64,000 nucleotides of DNA from positions 83,686-147,685 of the forward strand of contig JANQKR010000027.1 of NCBI GenBank assembly GCA_028281025.1, in the 5' to 3' direction. Positions 50,215 to 58,728 of this stretch are shown one piece after another. The position numbers and the translations under genes were made by a program. The first letter of the stretch is position 1, and each line of letters begins with the position of its first letter. The notes beneath the pieces were generated by a model, which had not been told where the DNA came from, did not search any database, and saw nothing but the letters and a program-made list of their open reading frames with translations. Origin of the DNA: Croceivirga sp. Its GTDB lineage: Bacteria; Bacteroidota; Bacteroidia; Flavobacteriales; Flavobacteriaceae.

Positions 50215-51300
50215 TTAACTATGTGGTATTTCCAGTTCTACTTTATAGGTATCGGAGGGGTTAATAGTAAGTACGTAGCCGTCACCATATATCAACTCCA
50301 AACGCTTTCGGACGTTGAGCAATCCAATGCCACTATTGATTTCCGGCTTCTTCGGGCTTTCCCCCTTTTTATTTGACCCAAGACTGTTTTCCACTGTAAA
50401 ATGGAAGCTGTCTTTCAGTACCTTTCCTGTAATGTGGATCCAGCTAATATCGGAATAGACCGAAGGTCCGTGCTTAAACGCATTTTCCACAAAGGAAATT
50501 AAAATAAGCGGGGGAATCTTAACATTATCGGTATCCCCTTCCATCTCATAACGCATTTCCAATTCCTCCCCGTACCGTATTCGTTCCAAGTGGATATAAT
50601 TGGTCAAATTGGCCAGTTCCTTGTCCAAAGGTATCAGGGTATCATTGGATTCATAAAGCATATAATTCATAATCTCCGACAACTTTATAACCACCTCCCC
50701 TGCTTTTTCGTCCTTGGTCAAGATCATCCCATAGAGATTGTTTAAGGTGTTGAACAAAAAATGGGGTTGTAACTGGTGTTTCAAAAACTGGAGTTCCGTC
50801 TTTAATTTCTGGGTAAGTAAGTCCTTGGTATACCTTTCGTGCGTAATCTGTTGCTGAACAAACTTAATGGTAATCACCAAAGACACCACAAACAGTAAAT
50901 CCAACACCTTGTAGGCCAGCTTAAACGTCAAGAATTGGGAATCATCAATTTTGTGCAGATATTTGGCAGAAGGGAGAAGGTATTTACTGACATAATAAAA
51001 ATCCAACACCCGTATCAATACCCCACCGACCAGAGCCAGACCGATCGTAATCAAAAACAGGGAAACATACCTCTTCTTTTTGGAATACCGCGGCAACAAA
51101 TAGTAGACCACAAAATAGGTAAAAGAAAGTTTTATGGGAAGTACGCAAAGTTCCAATATCAACCATGGCCAATACTCCCCCGTGCCATAGGAATTACCAT
51201 TGACCACCACATAAAACGCCCACCACATACACCAGTAGGCAACATGTCTTAGAATGCGCTCGAGCGACCAGGTATCGTATGTCTTGGAAAATGGAAACAC
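50215..51300 (-). CDS. LytS-type sensor histidine kinase
   Basis: 361 residues. Four TM helices (about 20-34, 46-68, 78-98, 128-147), His_kinase domain with H180 (QLQPHFLFNTLNNLYG), N-box ISFVENAFKHG and G-box SGIGLLNVRKRLELIY. No separate sensory domain, so it probably senses within the membrane. No 2TM domain, unlike the kinase at 19466. Upstream 51301-51464 is intergenic with a GCGCATTTGCGC palindrome near 51420. Confidence 0.93.
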   Translation of the reverse strand: MFPFSKTYDTWSLERILRHVAYWCMWWAFYVVVNGNSYGTGEYWPWLILELCVLPIKLSFTYFVVYYLLPRYSKKKRYVSLFLITIGLALVGGVLIRVLDFYYVSKYLLPSAKYLHKIDDSQFLTFKLAYKVLDLLFVVSLVITIKFVQQQITHERYTKDLLTQKLKTELQFLKHQLQPHFLFNTLNNLYGMILTKDEKAGEVVIKLSEIMNYMLYESNDTLIPLDKELANLTNYIHLERIRYGEELEMRYEMEGDTDNVKIPPLILISFVENAFKHGPSVYSDISWIHITGKVLKDSFHFTVENSLGSNKKGESPKKPEINSGIGLLNVRKRLELIYGDGYVLTINPSDTYKVELEIPHS

Positions 51301-51464
51301 CTACAAAAGTAATCAACCCCTAAGCTGATTGTACACAAAAAAGAACCAAGCCCTGTTTTATTGATATGAAAACGCTTTTTTTTAGTACGAATGTAAAAGC
51401 AAAACCTGAGAAAAGTCGAGCGCATTTGCGCTTTCATTCCATGTGGCTCATTTCATATACGAAA

Positions 51465-51493
51465 TAAAAAAAGGCAACCGAATCGGCCGCCTT
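51465..51493 (-). terminator. Rho-independent terminator of yegP-like gene
   Basis: GGC-aa-CCG / CGG-cc-GCC hairpin (51471-51493) followed leftward by a T run (A run 51465-51472 on +). Stop at 51516. Confidence 0.65.
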
Positions 51494-51515
51494 CACATAT
51501 TGTATTGCAAGCATG

Positions 51516-51845
51516 TTAGGAATTGTCCACTACCTCGGCATCGGGTGCGTTCTTTTTTACAGAGGCAATTCCGTTCTCCATGGCATCAGTTGAGCTGTAC
51601 ATTTCACTTTTACCAATTACTTGCCCATTGGTCGCATTCAATGTAAAGAAAGGGCTTCCATCTTTTGCGGTCTTACGCTCAAATTGGCCATCATCCTGAG
51701 AATTCTTCCTAACGGATTCGATACCGTTTTTACAGCCATCCTTACTTGCGTATGTTTGACTGGTCAAAATTACCTGTCCGTTACCGGCCTTTAAATTGAA
51801 CATGCATTTGTCTGTTCCTGAGGATTTAATTTCAAATTTTCCCAT
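51516..51845 (-). CDS. yegP: YegP family protein, two DUF1508 repeats
   Basis: 109 residues: two copies of the DUF1508 unit (MGKFEIKSSGTDKCMFNLKAGNGQVILTSQTYASKDGCKNGIESVRKN and GQFERKTAKDGSPFFTLNATNGQVIGKSEMYSSTDAMENGIASVKKN). Common small cytoplasmic protein of unknown function, often induced by stress. 51846-52056 is intergenic without a visible gene. Confidence 0.93.
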   Translation of the reverse strand: MGKFEIKSSGTDKCMFNLKAGNGQVILTSQTYASKDGCKNGIESVRKNSQDDGQFERKTAKDGSPFFTLNATNGQVIGKSEMYSSTDAMENGIASVKKNAPDAEVVDNS

Positions 51846-52056
51846 TTATGTATGAATTGATTTACGTTTAGCAAATTATGTTTTGAAATTACTAAAATTT
51901 TAGGCTATCCATAAATAATATGGACAATTCTAGCATTCCCACTATTGTTTGACACAGAATTATCCAAAAGTCACTCCCACAGTCCCTTTTTTTTAAATGC
52001 ACCCACCTTTTAAGCCCTACGTGTGCTTGGGATGACCCATTTTCCCATTGATCGAA

Positions 52057-52521
52057 TCAAGCTTTCAGTCTAATCGTCCATTCAAAGTTAAAAGTGGACA
52101 CCACAACCCCATCTTGGTTTATTCCAACGGATTTCATCCATAGTGTCTGTCCCTCCCCGGTCTCAATGGTCTTTTTTAAGGCATCATCAATACGGTGGCC
52201 ATCTTCACAGGTAAAGGTTATCCTACCTGTTGCTTTTTTTGAAAAGTTGGCGTTATTGTTCTGCACCAACATGGAGATTTTGTGGCCACTTTCCCGAATT
52301 GCCGTTGAAACCAAAATTCCGGTGGAAAATTCGGCGGCCATCCCTTGTACCGCCCAAAACATGGAATTAAAGGGGTTTTGATTGAACCATCGATGTTTTA
52401 CGGTTACCACTGCCCGTTTATGATCAATGGATTTTAAACGTACTCCGGACCACCAGGCGGAGGGGAGCTTAAAAAAGGTAAAAAGGTTAATTTGAAAAAT
52501 GGAGGGACTCTTTGCTGGCAT
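52057..52521 (-). CDS. DUF4442 hotdog-fold thioesterase-like protein
   Basis: 154 residues: FKLPSAWWSGVRLKSIDHKRAVVTVKHRWFNQNPFNSMFWAVQGMAAEFSTGIL and KISMLVQNNNANFSKKATGRITFTCEDG match the DUF4442 branch of PaaI-like hotdog proteins. It may hydrolyse acyl-CoA. It is the last gene of the leftward lipid operon, or an independent gene (80 bp gap). Confidence 0.85.
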   Translation of the reverse strand: MPAKSPSIFQINLFTFFKLPSAWWSGVRLKSIDHKRAVVTVKHRWFNQNPFNSMFWAVQGMAAEFSTGILVSTAIRESGHKISMLVQNNNANFSKKATGRITFTCEDGHRIDDALKKTIETGEGQTLWMKSVGINQDGVVVSTFNFEWTIRLKA

Positions 52522-52601
52522 AGTTATAATTTCTCCTAAACTTTACTTGACCGAATCTACAAAATTGGTGTAGAGTAGATACCATCCTTCGCTCTTACGA
52601 A

Positions 52602-53066
52602 TTACTCAAACATTAAACTGATAAATTCCGCCACACATGCCGGTTTGTCCGAATTTTCAATGGCCACGGTACAATTCCAGGTAATTTTGGCCCCATTATC
52701 CCCATAGGTTTCAATTTCCTTGATAGTGCCTTGGCAACGGACACGGCTATCCACCAAAACCGGGCTGGGGAAACGTACCTTGTTCAACCCATAGTTCACC
52801 CCCATTTTTGCCGAGCTAACGGTCATCAAATCCCCCAATAGTTTTGATAATAGCGATAACGATAGAAAACCATGGGCCACAGGTTTTTGGAAAGGGGAAT
52901 ATTGATTGGCCCTTTCCACATCCACATGGATCCACTGATGGTCCAAAGTAGCATTGGCAAAATCATTGATCATTTCCTGGGTCACTTTCAACCAATCACC
53001 ATAGGGAAGTTCCTTTCCAACCCATGTGTTCAATTCCTTAAGATCCTTGATTATCAGTTTTGTCAT
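52602..53066 (-). CDS. MaoC-like (R)-specific enoyl-CoA hydratase
   Basis: 154 residues. Hydratase-2 motif FANATLDHQWIHVDVERA with the Asp/His pair (D42, H47 by count) that activates water; VAHGFLSLSLLSKLLGD and the hotdog core follow. Adds water to 2-enoyl-CoA to give the (R)-3-hydroxyacyl-CoA. It is 11 bp after the SDR gene, in one operon. Confidence 0.92.
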   Translation of the reverse strand: MTKLIIKDLKELNTWVGKELPYGDWLKVTQEMINDFANATLDHQWIHVDVERANQYSPFQKPVAHGFLSLSLLSKLLGDLMTVSSAKMGVNYGLNKVRFPSPVLVDSRVRCQGTIKEIETYGDNGAKITWNCTVAIENSDKPACVAEFISLMFE

Positions 53067-53077
53067 TTTAACTTGGT

Positions 53078-53815
53078 TTATCTTGAAGTACCTCCATCAA
53101 TGGTCAGACAAATTCCAGAAACGAACCGCGCTTCATCGGATGCCAAGTACAGATAGCCGTAGGCAATATCAATGGGCTTGGCAACGGTTTTGAGCGGTAT
53201 GCTGGCCTTTATGGCATCCAAATGCTCCGCTGGAATTTTTTTGACCATATCGGTCATCGTAAAACCGGGGGCTATTGCATTGGCGGTTATGCCGTATTTC
53301 CCCAATTCCATGGTCCAGGTTTTGCTCATGGCAATGACCCCAGCCTTTGTAGCAGCATAATTGGTCTGCCCAAAATTACCCCGCAACCCAACATTTGAAG
53401 CTGCGCTTACAATACGGCCGTAATTGTTTGCCTTCATATACGGCGCAACGGCTTGGGTACAAATAAAGACCCCCTTTAGGTTGACCTCAATAACGGTATC
53501 CCACTCCTCCTCACTCATTTTTTCCAAGGTTCTGTCCCTTGTGATTCCAGCATTGTTGATAAGGATATCAATCTTTCCATATTTGGAGTTTATCTGCTCA
53601 AACAGGGATTCGATACCCGATTTATCCGTTACCGAAACGGCGTGAAATTCCGCACTGCGTCCGGATGCCCTAATCCCTTGGGCCACTTCCTTGCCCTGGG
53701 GCAATAAATCGACCACGATTACTTTACCGCCTTCCTTGGCAAATAATTCGGCCACGGCACGTCCAATTCCTCGGGAGCCTCCGGTTACAACGGCCACTTT
53801 ATCTTTTAATCTCAT
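53078..53815 (-). CDS. 3-oxoacyl reductase, FabG-type SDR
   Basis: 245 residues. TGGSRGIG (residues 11-18), NNAG (INNAGITRDRTLEKM), catalytic Ser in VSAASNVG, YAATK (NYAATKAGV), IAPGFTMTDMV and terminal ICLTIDGG. NAD(P)H-linked interconversion of 3-oxo and 3-hydroxyacyl thioesters. Paired with MaoC, which makes the (R)-hydroxy form, a plausible (R)-branch step. Confidence 0.92.
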   Translation of the reverse strand: MRLKDKVAVVTGGSRGIGRAVAELFAKEGGKVIVVDLLPQGKEVAQGIRASGRSAEFHAVSVTDKSGIESLFEQINSKYGKIDILINNAGITRDRTLEKMSEEEWDTVIEVNLKGVFICTQAVAPYMKANNYGRIVSAASNVGLRGNFGQTNYAATKAGVIAMSKTWTMELGKYGITANAIAPGFTMTDMVKKIPAEHLDAIKASIPLKTVAKPIDIAYGYLYLASDEARFVSGICLTIDGGTSR

Positions 53816-53824
53816 GTATTTGTG

Positions 53825-54799
53825 TTAAACGGTTACTACCAATTTCCCCATGACTTTTCTTTCCATCATTTCTTCCAATGCTTTTGGGGTATCCTTCAAG
53901 TCATATACCTTGTGGACATGGGGTTTTAATTTTCCCTCGGCATGCCATTGCATCAACTGTACGCTATTGGCCATATTACGCTGGGGTTCCTTTACCGCAA
54001 AATTGCCCCAGAACACCCCCACCAGGGAAACGCCTTTCAAAAGCGGAAGGTTTAGTGGAATCCTAGGAATTTCCCCCGCCGCAAAACCGACCACCAAATA
54101 GCGGCCATTCCAGGCGGTCCCACGCAAAGCAGCTTCAGAAAAGGAACCTCCAACAGGGTCATATACGACATCCACCCCTTTCCCTTCCGTCAATTCCTTA
54201 ACTGCGGATTTCAAATCCATAGTTGCATAATTCAAAGTAATATCGGCTCCATATTTTTTGCACAATTCCAGTTTTTCATTGCTGGAAGCTGCGGCAATAA
54301 CTTTGGCCCCCATCAATTTGCCCAATTCAACAGCCGCCAGTCCAACACCCCCGGAAGCGCCCAAAACCAAAAGGGTCTCACCCTTTTTTAGCCTGCCCCT
54401 GTCCCTTAAGGCATGGAAAGATGTTCCATAGGCCATTAAAAAGGAGGCCGCTGTTTCAAAATCCATTTGAGGTGGTTTTGGAAAACAAGCATTTTTGGGG
54501 ACAACTACCTCTTCCGCCAGACCACCGTAGGGGATAAAACCGAATACTTGCTGCCCTACCGCAACATGGTTGACACCTTCTCCAATTTCCTTGACCACTC
54601 CGGCGATATCACTTCCCGGAGTAAAGGGCAAATCGGGTTTGATCTGATATAACCCCTGAATGATCAGGGTATCCGGAAAGTTCAACCCACAAGCTTTGAC
54701 GGCAACCAAAACCTGCCCAGGTCCGGCTTTAAGCGCATCCACCTCCTCCAAAACCAAATTCGAAGGTGGTCCGTAAGATTTACACCGAATTGCTTTCAT
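53825..54799 (-). CDS. Zn-independent quinone/alkenal reductase (MDR family)
   Basis: 324 residues. GroES-like domain with PDTLIIQGLYQIKPDLPFTPGSDIAGVVKEIGEGV, nucleotide fold LVLGASGGVGLAAVELGKLMGAKVIAAASS, terminal KVMGKLVVTV. The quinone oxidoreductase type (QOR-like) lacks the structural Zn cysteines. It reduces quinones or alpha,beta-unsaturated carbonyls with NADPH. Its start overlaps the stop of the next upstream gene by 4 bp. Confidence 0.92.
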   Translation of the reverse strand: MKAIRCKSYGPPSNLVLEEVDALKAGPGQVLVAVKACGLNFPDTLIIQGLYQIKPDLPFTPGSDIAGVVKEIGEGVNHVAVGQQVFGFIPYGGLAEEVVVPKNACFPKPPQMDFETAASFLMAYGTSFHALRDRGRLKKGETLLVLGASGGVGLAAVELGKLMGAKVIAAASSNEKLELCKKYGADITLNYATMDLKSAVKELTEGKGVDVVYDPVGGSFSEAALRGTAWNGRYLVVGFAAGEIPRIPLNLPLLKGVSLVGVFWGNFAVKEPQRNMANSVQLMQWHAEGKLKPHVHKVYDLKDTPKALEEMMERKVMGKLVVTV

Positions 54800-55806
54800 A
54801 GGTCCCCCTCGATTACCTTAAGCACCAGCTTGCCCATTTTCTCACCACTAAAAAGTCTATTAAAGGTTTGGGGGAAGTTCTCAATACCCTCATACACATC
54901 CTCTTTGCTTTTCAACTTGCCCTGCGCCATCCAGGTACCCATTTGTTGGGCCGCTTCCCCATACCTTTTGGCCCAATCAAAAACGACCATTCCCTGCATA
55001 CTGGCACGGTTCACTAAAAGTGATAGGTAATTACTCGGACCCTTGATGGCCATCTTATTGTTGTACTGGGAAATTGCACCGCAGATGACCACACGGGCAT
55101 GCATTCGTAATTGGGCCAGCGCAATATCCAGAATTTCGCCACCCACATTGTCAAAATATACATCAATACCTTTTGGGCACAGTTCCTTTAGTCTGTTGCG
55201 AACCTTTTCATTCTTGTAATCAATGGCGCCATCAAACCCTAATTCAGTGGTGATATAATTGCATTTTTTAGGACCACCGGCAATACCCACTACCGTACAA
55301 CCTTTTATTTTGGCAATTTGCCCAACAATGCTTCCTACTGCGCCAGCTGCGCCGGAGACCAAAACAACATCCCCTTCCTTGATCTTGCCAACTTCCAAAA
55401 TTCCGAAATAAGCTGTCATCCCAGGCATACCCAGGGTTCCAATATAAGTCGGAAGCGGGGCCAGTTTCGGGTCAACCGGATAATATCCCTTCCCATCAAT
55501 TGCGATATACTGTTGTACCCCTCCATGACCTGAAACAAAATCACCTACCTTAAACTTTGGATGGTTGTTCGATGCGATAATCTCGCCTACAGAACCGGCA
55601 CGCATTACCGAGCCAATTTCCATCGGTTCGATGTAGGATTTGGAGTCGTTCATCCAGCCACGCATGGCAGGATCCAGCGAAATGTAATGCTGCCGAATCA
55701 AAACCTCGCCTTCCTTGGGTTCCGGAATAGGATTGGTAACCAAACTCCACGTATCGGCATTGGCTTCGCCAATGGGTCTTTTGACAAATAAAAGCTGCTT
55801 GTTCAT
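54796..55806 (-). CDS. NADP-dependent enone reductase, CurA/prostaglandin-reductase-like
   Basis: 336 residues. RQHYISLDPAMRGWMND near the N-terminus, GTLGMPGMTAYFGILEVGKIKEGD, VVLVSGAAGAVGSIVGQIAKIKG, DVYFDNVGGEILDIAL, MGKLVLKVIE. This family reduces the C=C of enones and alkenals (prostaglandin reductase 1, CurA), including 4-hydroxynonenal in eukaryotes. In this operon that activity would fit handling of 4-hydroxy or 4-oxo lipid intermediates (inference). Confidence 0.92.
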   Translation of the reverse strand: MNKQLLFVKRPIGEANADTWSLVTNPIPEPKEGEVLIRQHYISLDPAMRGWMNDSKSYIEPMEIGSVMRAGSVGEIIASNNHPKFKVGDFVSGHGGVQQYIAIDGKGYYPVDPKLAPLPTYIGTLGMPGMTAYFGILEVGKIKEGDVVLVSGAAGAVGSIVGQIAKIKGCTVVGIAGGPKKCNYITTELGFDGAIDYKNEKVRNRLKELCPKGIDVYFDNVGGEILDIALAQLRMHARVVICGAISQYNNKMAIKGPSNYLSLLVNRASMQGMVVFDWAKRYGEAAQQMGTWMAQGKLKSKEDVYEGIENFPQTFNRLFSGEKMGKLVLKVIEGDL

Positions 55807-55826
55807 ATCGTTTATTAATTATTCGT

Positions 55827-55849
55827 CACCCCAATCTTGTTCCGGGGTG
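55827..55849. repeat. REP-like palindrome CACCCC ... GGGGTG
   Basis: CACCCC (55827-55832) and GGGGTG (55844-55849) with an 11-nt loop. No T run follows on either strand, so it is not a canonical terminator. It sits in the 112-bp gap between two genes of the lipid operon. Confidence 0.6.
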
Positions 55850-55918
55850 CTATTCAACACTATTTTCATTAGAATGCCGAAATAGATACAGCATATCCTT
55901 GATCTTCCTTGCCAAAAG

Positions 55919-56689
55919 CTACTTTCCCTTGTTGGTAAAATGTTCCACATAGGCGAGCATCTTTGCCCTTATTTCAGGCTTCCACCAAAGAATGGTTGCC
56001 TCTTTTAGGGCATTTGCAGGATTGGGCTCCAACTTCTCCAACAAGCTTTTTCTAAGTTTTTGTTTGGTATTGACCAGAATCTCCTGGTCTGCCCTTAGGT
56101 AAATCTGCATTTGCTTTTCGGCCCGTTCCAGAAGGTTATCCAAAGAAACCAGTTCATCTACCAAACCTACTTTTAGGGCTTCTTCCCCACGCAACAGTTT
56201 TCCTTCCAAAATATAACGATGCGCCAGGCCTTCTCCAATCCAATAGGCATACACCTCACAAAGATTTTGACTGATCTGGATATTGACGGCCACCTCATTT
56301 AACCCTATGACATAGTTCTCTCCCCGGGCCATGTATCGATTATCACAAGCAACCGCCAAAACACAGCCTCCTGCAGGGGCATGTCCTGTAATTGCAGCTA
56401 TCAATGGCTTTCTAAATTGTAATAACTCGTTGTACAATGCGCCAAAATCGGTGAAAAATTCAGTTATCCTTTTTTTGTCATACTGCACCAGTTCAATGAG
56501 GTCCAGTCCAGCAGAAAAATAGTGGGGTTGTCCTGTTAGAATCACGCCCTTGACCTTGGCATCATCTTCCAATTTCCTGAATGTTTCGCGCAATTCTTCA
56601 ACCATTTCAAAATTAAGGGCATTGACTTTGCCCCTATTCATTTGAACAATGGTGTATCCTTCCTTTTCTATGTATTGTAGTGTATTCAT
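55919..56689 (-). CDS. Enoyl-CoA hydratase/isomerase family (ECI-like)
   Basis: 256 residues. Crotonase fold: oxyanion region PHYFSAGLDLIEL and ITGHAPAGGCVLAVACD. The second catalytic region reads YVIGLNEVAVNIQI, which resembles delta3,delta2-enoyl-CoA isomerase (ECI: GLNE-x-x-x-G-I) more than a hydratase with two Glu. So an isomerase of misplaced double bonds is my preferred call. Operon member. Confidence 0.87.
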   Translation of the reverse strand: MNTLQYIEKEGYTIVQMNRGKVNALNFEMVEELRETFRKLEDDAKVKGVILTGQPHYFSAGLDLIELVQYDKKRITEFFTDFGALYNELLQFRKPLIAAITGHAPAGGCVLAVACDNRYMARGENYVIGLNEVAVNIQISQNLCEVYAYWIGEGLAHRYILEGKLLRGEEALKVGLVDELVSLDNLLERAEKQMQIYLRADQEILVNTKQKLRKSLLEKLEPNPANALKEATILWWKPEIRAKMLAYVEHFTNKGK

Positions 56690-56697
56690 ATCCGTTC

Positions 56698-57456
56698 TTA
56701 AATCAAAGAGTTTCCGCCATCAAGGGTTAGGGTCTGTCCCGTAATGAATTTTGAGTTGTCCGATGCCAACCAACAAATGGCCTCTGCAATTTCGTTCGCT
56801 TTTCCAAATCGTCCCATAGGAATAAACCGCATTAGCTTATCACCCATTTCAGGGCTTACCGCCAATAATTGGTCCAGTAGGGCCGACTCTGTAAAGCCGG
56901 GACAAACTGCATTGATTCGAATATTCTTTCGTCCATATTCCAAAGCGGCGGACTTGGTCATCCCCACAACCGCAAATTTGCTTGCCGCATAGGACAAATT
57001 GTTTCCAGAAGGTTTTAAACCGGCCAGGGAGGCCACATTGACCATATTCCCATAACCCTGCTTTTCCATTACGCCCAAAGCCAGTTTCATACAATGAAAA
57101 ACCCCGGTCTGGTTCACCGCGATAACATTATGCCAGTCCTCCAGGGTATGGTCTGCGGTCTTTGCCTGGTTTTTTCCACCAATTCCTGCGTTGTTGACCA
57201 TAACATCCAATCGACCGTATTTTGCAACGGTCTTTTTTACCAGGTTTTCAACTTCTTCAAATTGTGTTACATCAGTTTGATTTGCGATTGCCTTACCATC
57301 GTCCATCAAAATCCCTTCGGCCACTTTTTGGGCATTCTCCATATTGATATCCGAAACAATAACCTGGGCACCATGTATTCCAAATAGTTGGGCCGTAGCC
57401 TTGCCGATACCACTACCCGCACCTGTTACAATGACTACTTTTTCATTTAAATCCAT
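56698..57456 (-). CDS. SDR family dehydrogenase
   Basis: 252 residues from ATG 57456 (MDLNEKVVIVTGAGSGIGKATAQLFG). Nucleotide motif TGAGSGIG, NNAGIGG, Ser in VASLAG, YAASK, PGFTESALL, terminal QTLTLDGG. Its start overlaps the stop of the 63-residue ORF by one base (TAATG), so it is coupled. Substrate likely a hydroxyacyl-CoA or alcohol in the pathway. Confidence 0.92.
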   Translation of the reverse strand: MDLNEKVVIVTGAGSGIGKATAQLFGIHGAQVIVSDINMENAQKVAEGILMDDGKAIANQTDVTQFEEVENLVKKTVAKYGRLDVMVNNAGIGGKNQAKTADHTLEDWHNVIAVNQTGVFHCMKLALGVMEKQGYGNMVNVASLAGLKPSGNNLSYAASKFAVVGMTKSAALEYGRKNIRINAVCPGFTESALLDQLLAVSPEMGDKLMRFIPMGRFGKANEIAEAICWLASDNSKFITGQTLTLDGGNSLI

Positions 57457-57647
57457 TAGTGTTGAATTGATTGACAATGAATTAACCTGGAATCCAACAA
57501 GGCACGTTCGCGAAGGTGGGACGAGTGCCACTCCGCCCTGGACATTTCCATGAATTCGGAAAAAGCGTTGTATTCTACTATGGCATTTGCAGTAGCATTT
57601 TTGAATTTTTGAAACTCGTCCGGATTTGCTTTAAGATAGGATTCCAT
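57456..57647 (-). CDS. Small 63-residue ORF inside the lipid operon, unknown
   Basis: ATG 57647 begins 3 bp below the last base of the phosphotransferase stop at 57650, and its own stop overlaps the next ATG, so it fills the gap exactly. Sequence: MESYLKANPDEFQKFKNATA... then a Glu/Met-rich helix (SEFMEMSRAEWHSSHLRER). Soluble, His-rich at the end. In Pseudomonas the LvaA kinase needs a small partner LvaB, encoded next to it; this ORF has the same position, but I see no homology and none is claimed. Confidence 0.6.
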   Translation of the reverse strand: MESYLKANPDEFQKFKNATANAIVEYNAFSEFMEMSRAEWHSSHLRERALLDSRLIHCQSIQH

Positions 57648-57649
57648 TA

Positions 57650-58726
57650 CTACAAGTTATCTATTTTGTTCTTTTGAATGGCCAACCAAGCCGTATCACA
57701 GCATAAGGCAGCGGCTTTATTGAGATGGGCAAATTTTGAATCGTTCGTATGGCCGTGTTTGAAACGGTAATAGATTTGTTGGGCGATGACCGCGATTTTG
57801 AACAGTCCAAATACATAATAGAACACCAAATTATCCACGGATCTTCCGCTTTTGAGCGCATAATGGTGCACAATTTCACTGCGCGAGGGGTTACCTTCCA
57901 TTACAGTTGGCGAGGGAAGGCCCTGCTTCATGAATTCAGCATCCTTGGCCGTGGTCCAATAGCCCAGGGAGGTACCTAAATCCATCAAAGGATCGCCAAG
58001 GGTACACATTTCCCAATCCAGAATGGCCGAAATAGTTGTCCAACTGTCATCCAAAAACACCACATTGTCATACTTGAAATCGTTATGGATCAGGGTATAG
58101 TCATAAGTTTTGGGCTGATTGGCCTCCATCCATCCCATCACTTTTCCAGCGGTTGGAACATTGTCGGTTGCAGCGGCCAGGTATTGTTTTCCCCAATTGG
58201 TCACTTGCCGGGATACATATCCTGTTGGTCTTCCCAAATCCTGTAAACCCACTTCTTTATAATCAATATTGTGAAAGGCCACAAAAGTGTCCAACCAAGT
58301 GTTGGAGATGGTGCTAAACTCTTTCGGTTTTAGCTGCATGTTGTGGGCGGCTTTTGCAGATAAAATCTTGCCTTCCACCTTTTCCATGATGTAAAAGGGG
58401 GCTCCTATTATTTCCTTATCCTCGGTAAAAACAAAGACCTTTGGGGCTTTTAAAAAAATAGGATTCAAATGTTTTAAGACCTTATACTCACGCCCCATAT
58501 CATGACCTCGTTTCGGTGCATGGAAAGGTGGCCTGCGCAATACGTATTCCTTTCCTTCAATCCGAAGTAAATAGGTCAAATTGGAGTATCCATTTGAAAA
58601 TTGACGCACCAAAAGTTCGCTTTTATCGGAGCCGATCAAACCGTTGGCAGCCAAAAACACCTTCAGTTTTGACGCATTGAGCTCTTCACCTTCCCGAACT
58701 GGTCTTGTAGGATTTTCCAATGCCAT
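57650..58726 (-). CDS. APH-type acyl-CoA phosphotransferase (ACAD10/11-kinase / LvaA-like)
   Basis: 358 residues. Kinase-like fold with catalytic loop LIHNDFKYDN (H214, D216, N221) and metal site ILDWE (D237), the Brenner-type H-x-D-x-x-x-x-N motif. Size (about 360) and genomic place next to ACAD fit LvaA and the N-terminal kinase of mammalian ACAD10/11, which phosphorylate the 4-hydroxyl of 4-hydroxyacyl-CoA. Aminoglycoside resistance is unlikely. The stop is 2 bp before the small ORF. Confidence 0.9.
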   Translation of the reverse strand: MALENPTRPVREGEELNASKLKVFLAANGLIGSDKSELLVRQFSNGYSNLTYLLRIEGKEYVLRRPPFHAPKRGHDMGREYKVLKHLNPIFLKAPKVFVFTEDKEIIGAPFYIMEKVEGKILSAKAAHNMQLKPKEFSTISNTWLDTFVAFHNIDYKEVGLQDLGRPTGYVSRQVTNWGKQYLAAATDNVPTAGKVMGWMEANQPKTYDYTLIHNDFKYDNVVFLDDSWTTISAILDWEMCTLGDPLMDLGTSLGYWTTAKDAEFMKQGLPSPTVMEGNPSRSEIVHHYALKSGRSVDNLVFYYVFGLFKIAVIAQQIYYRFKHGHTNDSKFAHLNKAAALCCDTAWLAIQKNKIDNL

Positions 58727-58728
58727 GC

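Noticed and set aside
51301..51464. LytTR-type direct repeat (ATTGTA) before the second LytS/LytTR pair
   Set aside because: A single ATTGTA near 51325 has no partner at 21 bp, so it does not match the element of the first cluster.
57650..58726. Aminoglycoside phosphotransferase (resistance) for the APH-fold gene
   Set aside because: Operon context with acyl-CoA dehydrogenases and SDRs, and size like LvaA / ACAD10-kinase, point to acyl-CoA chemistry.
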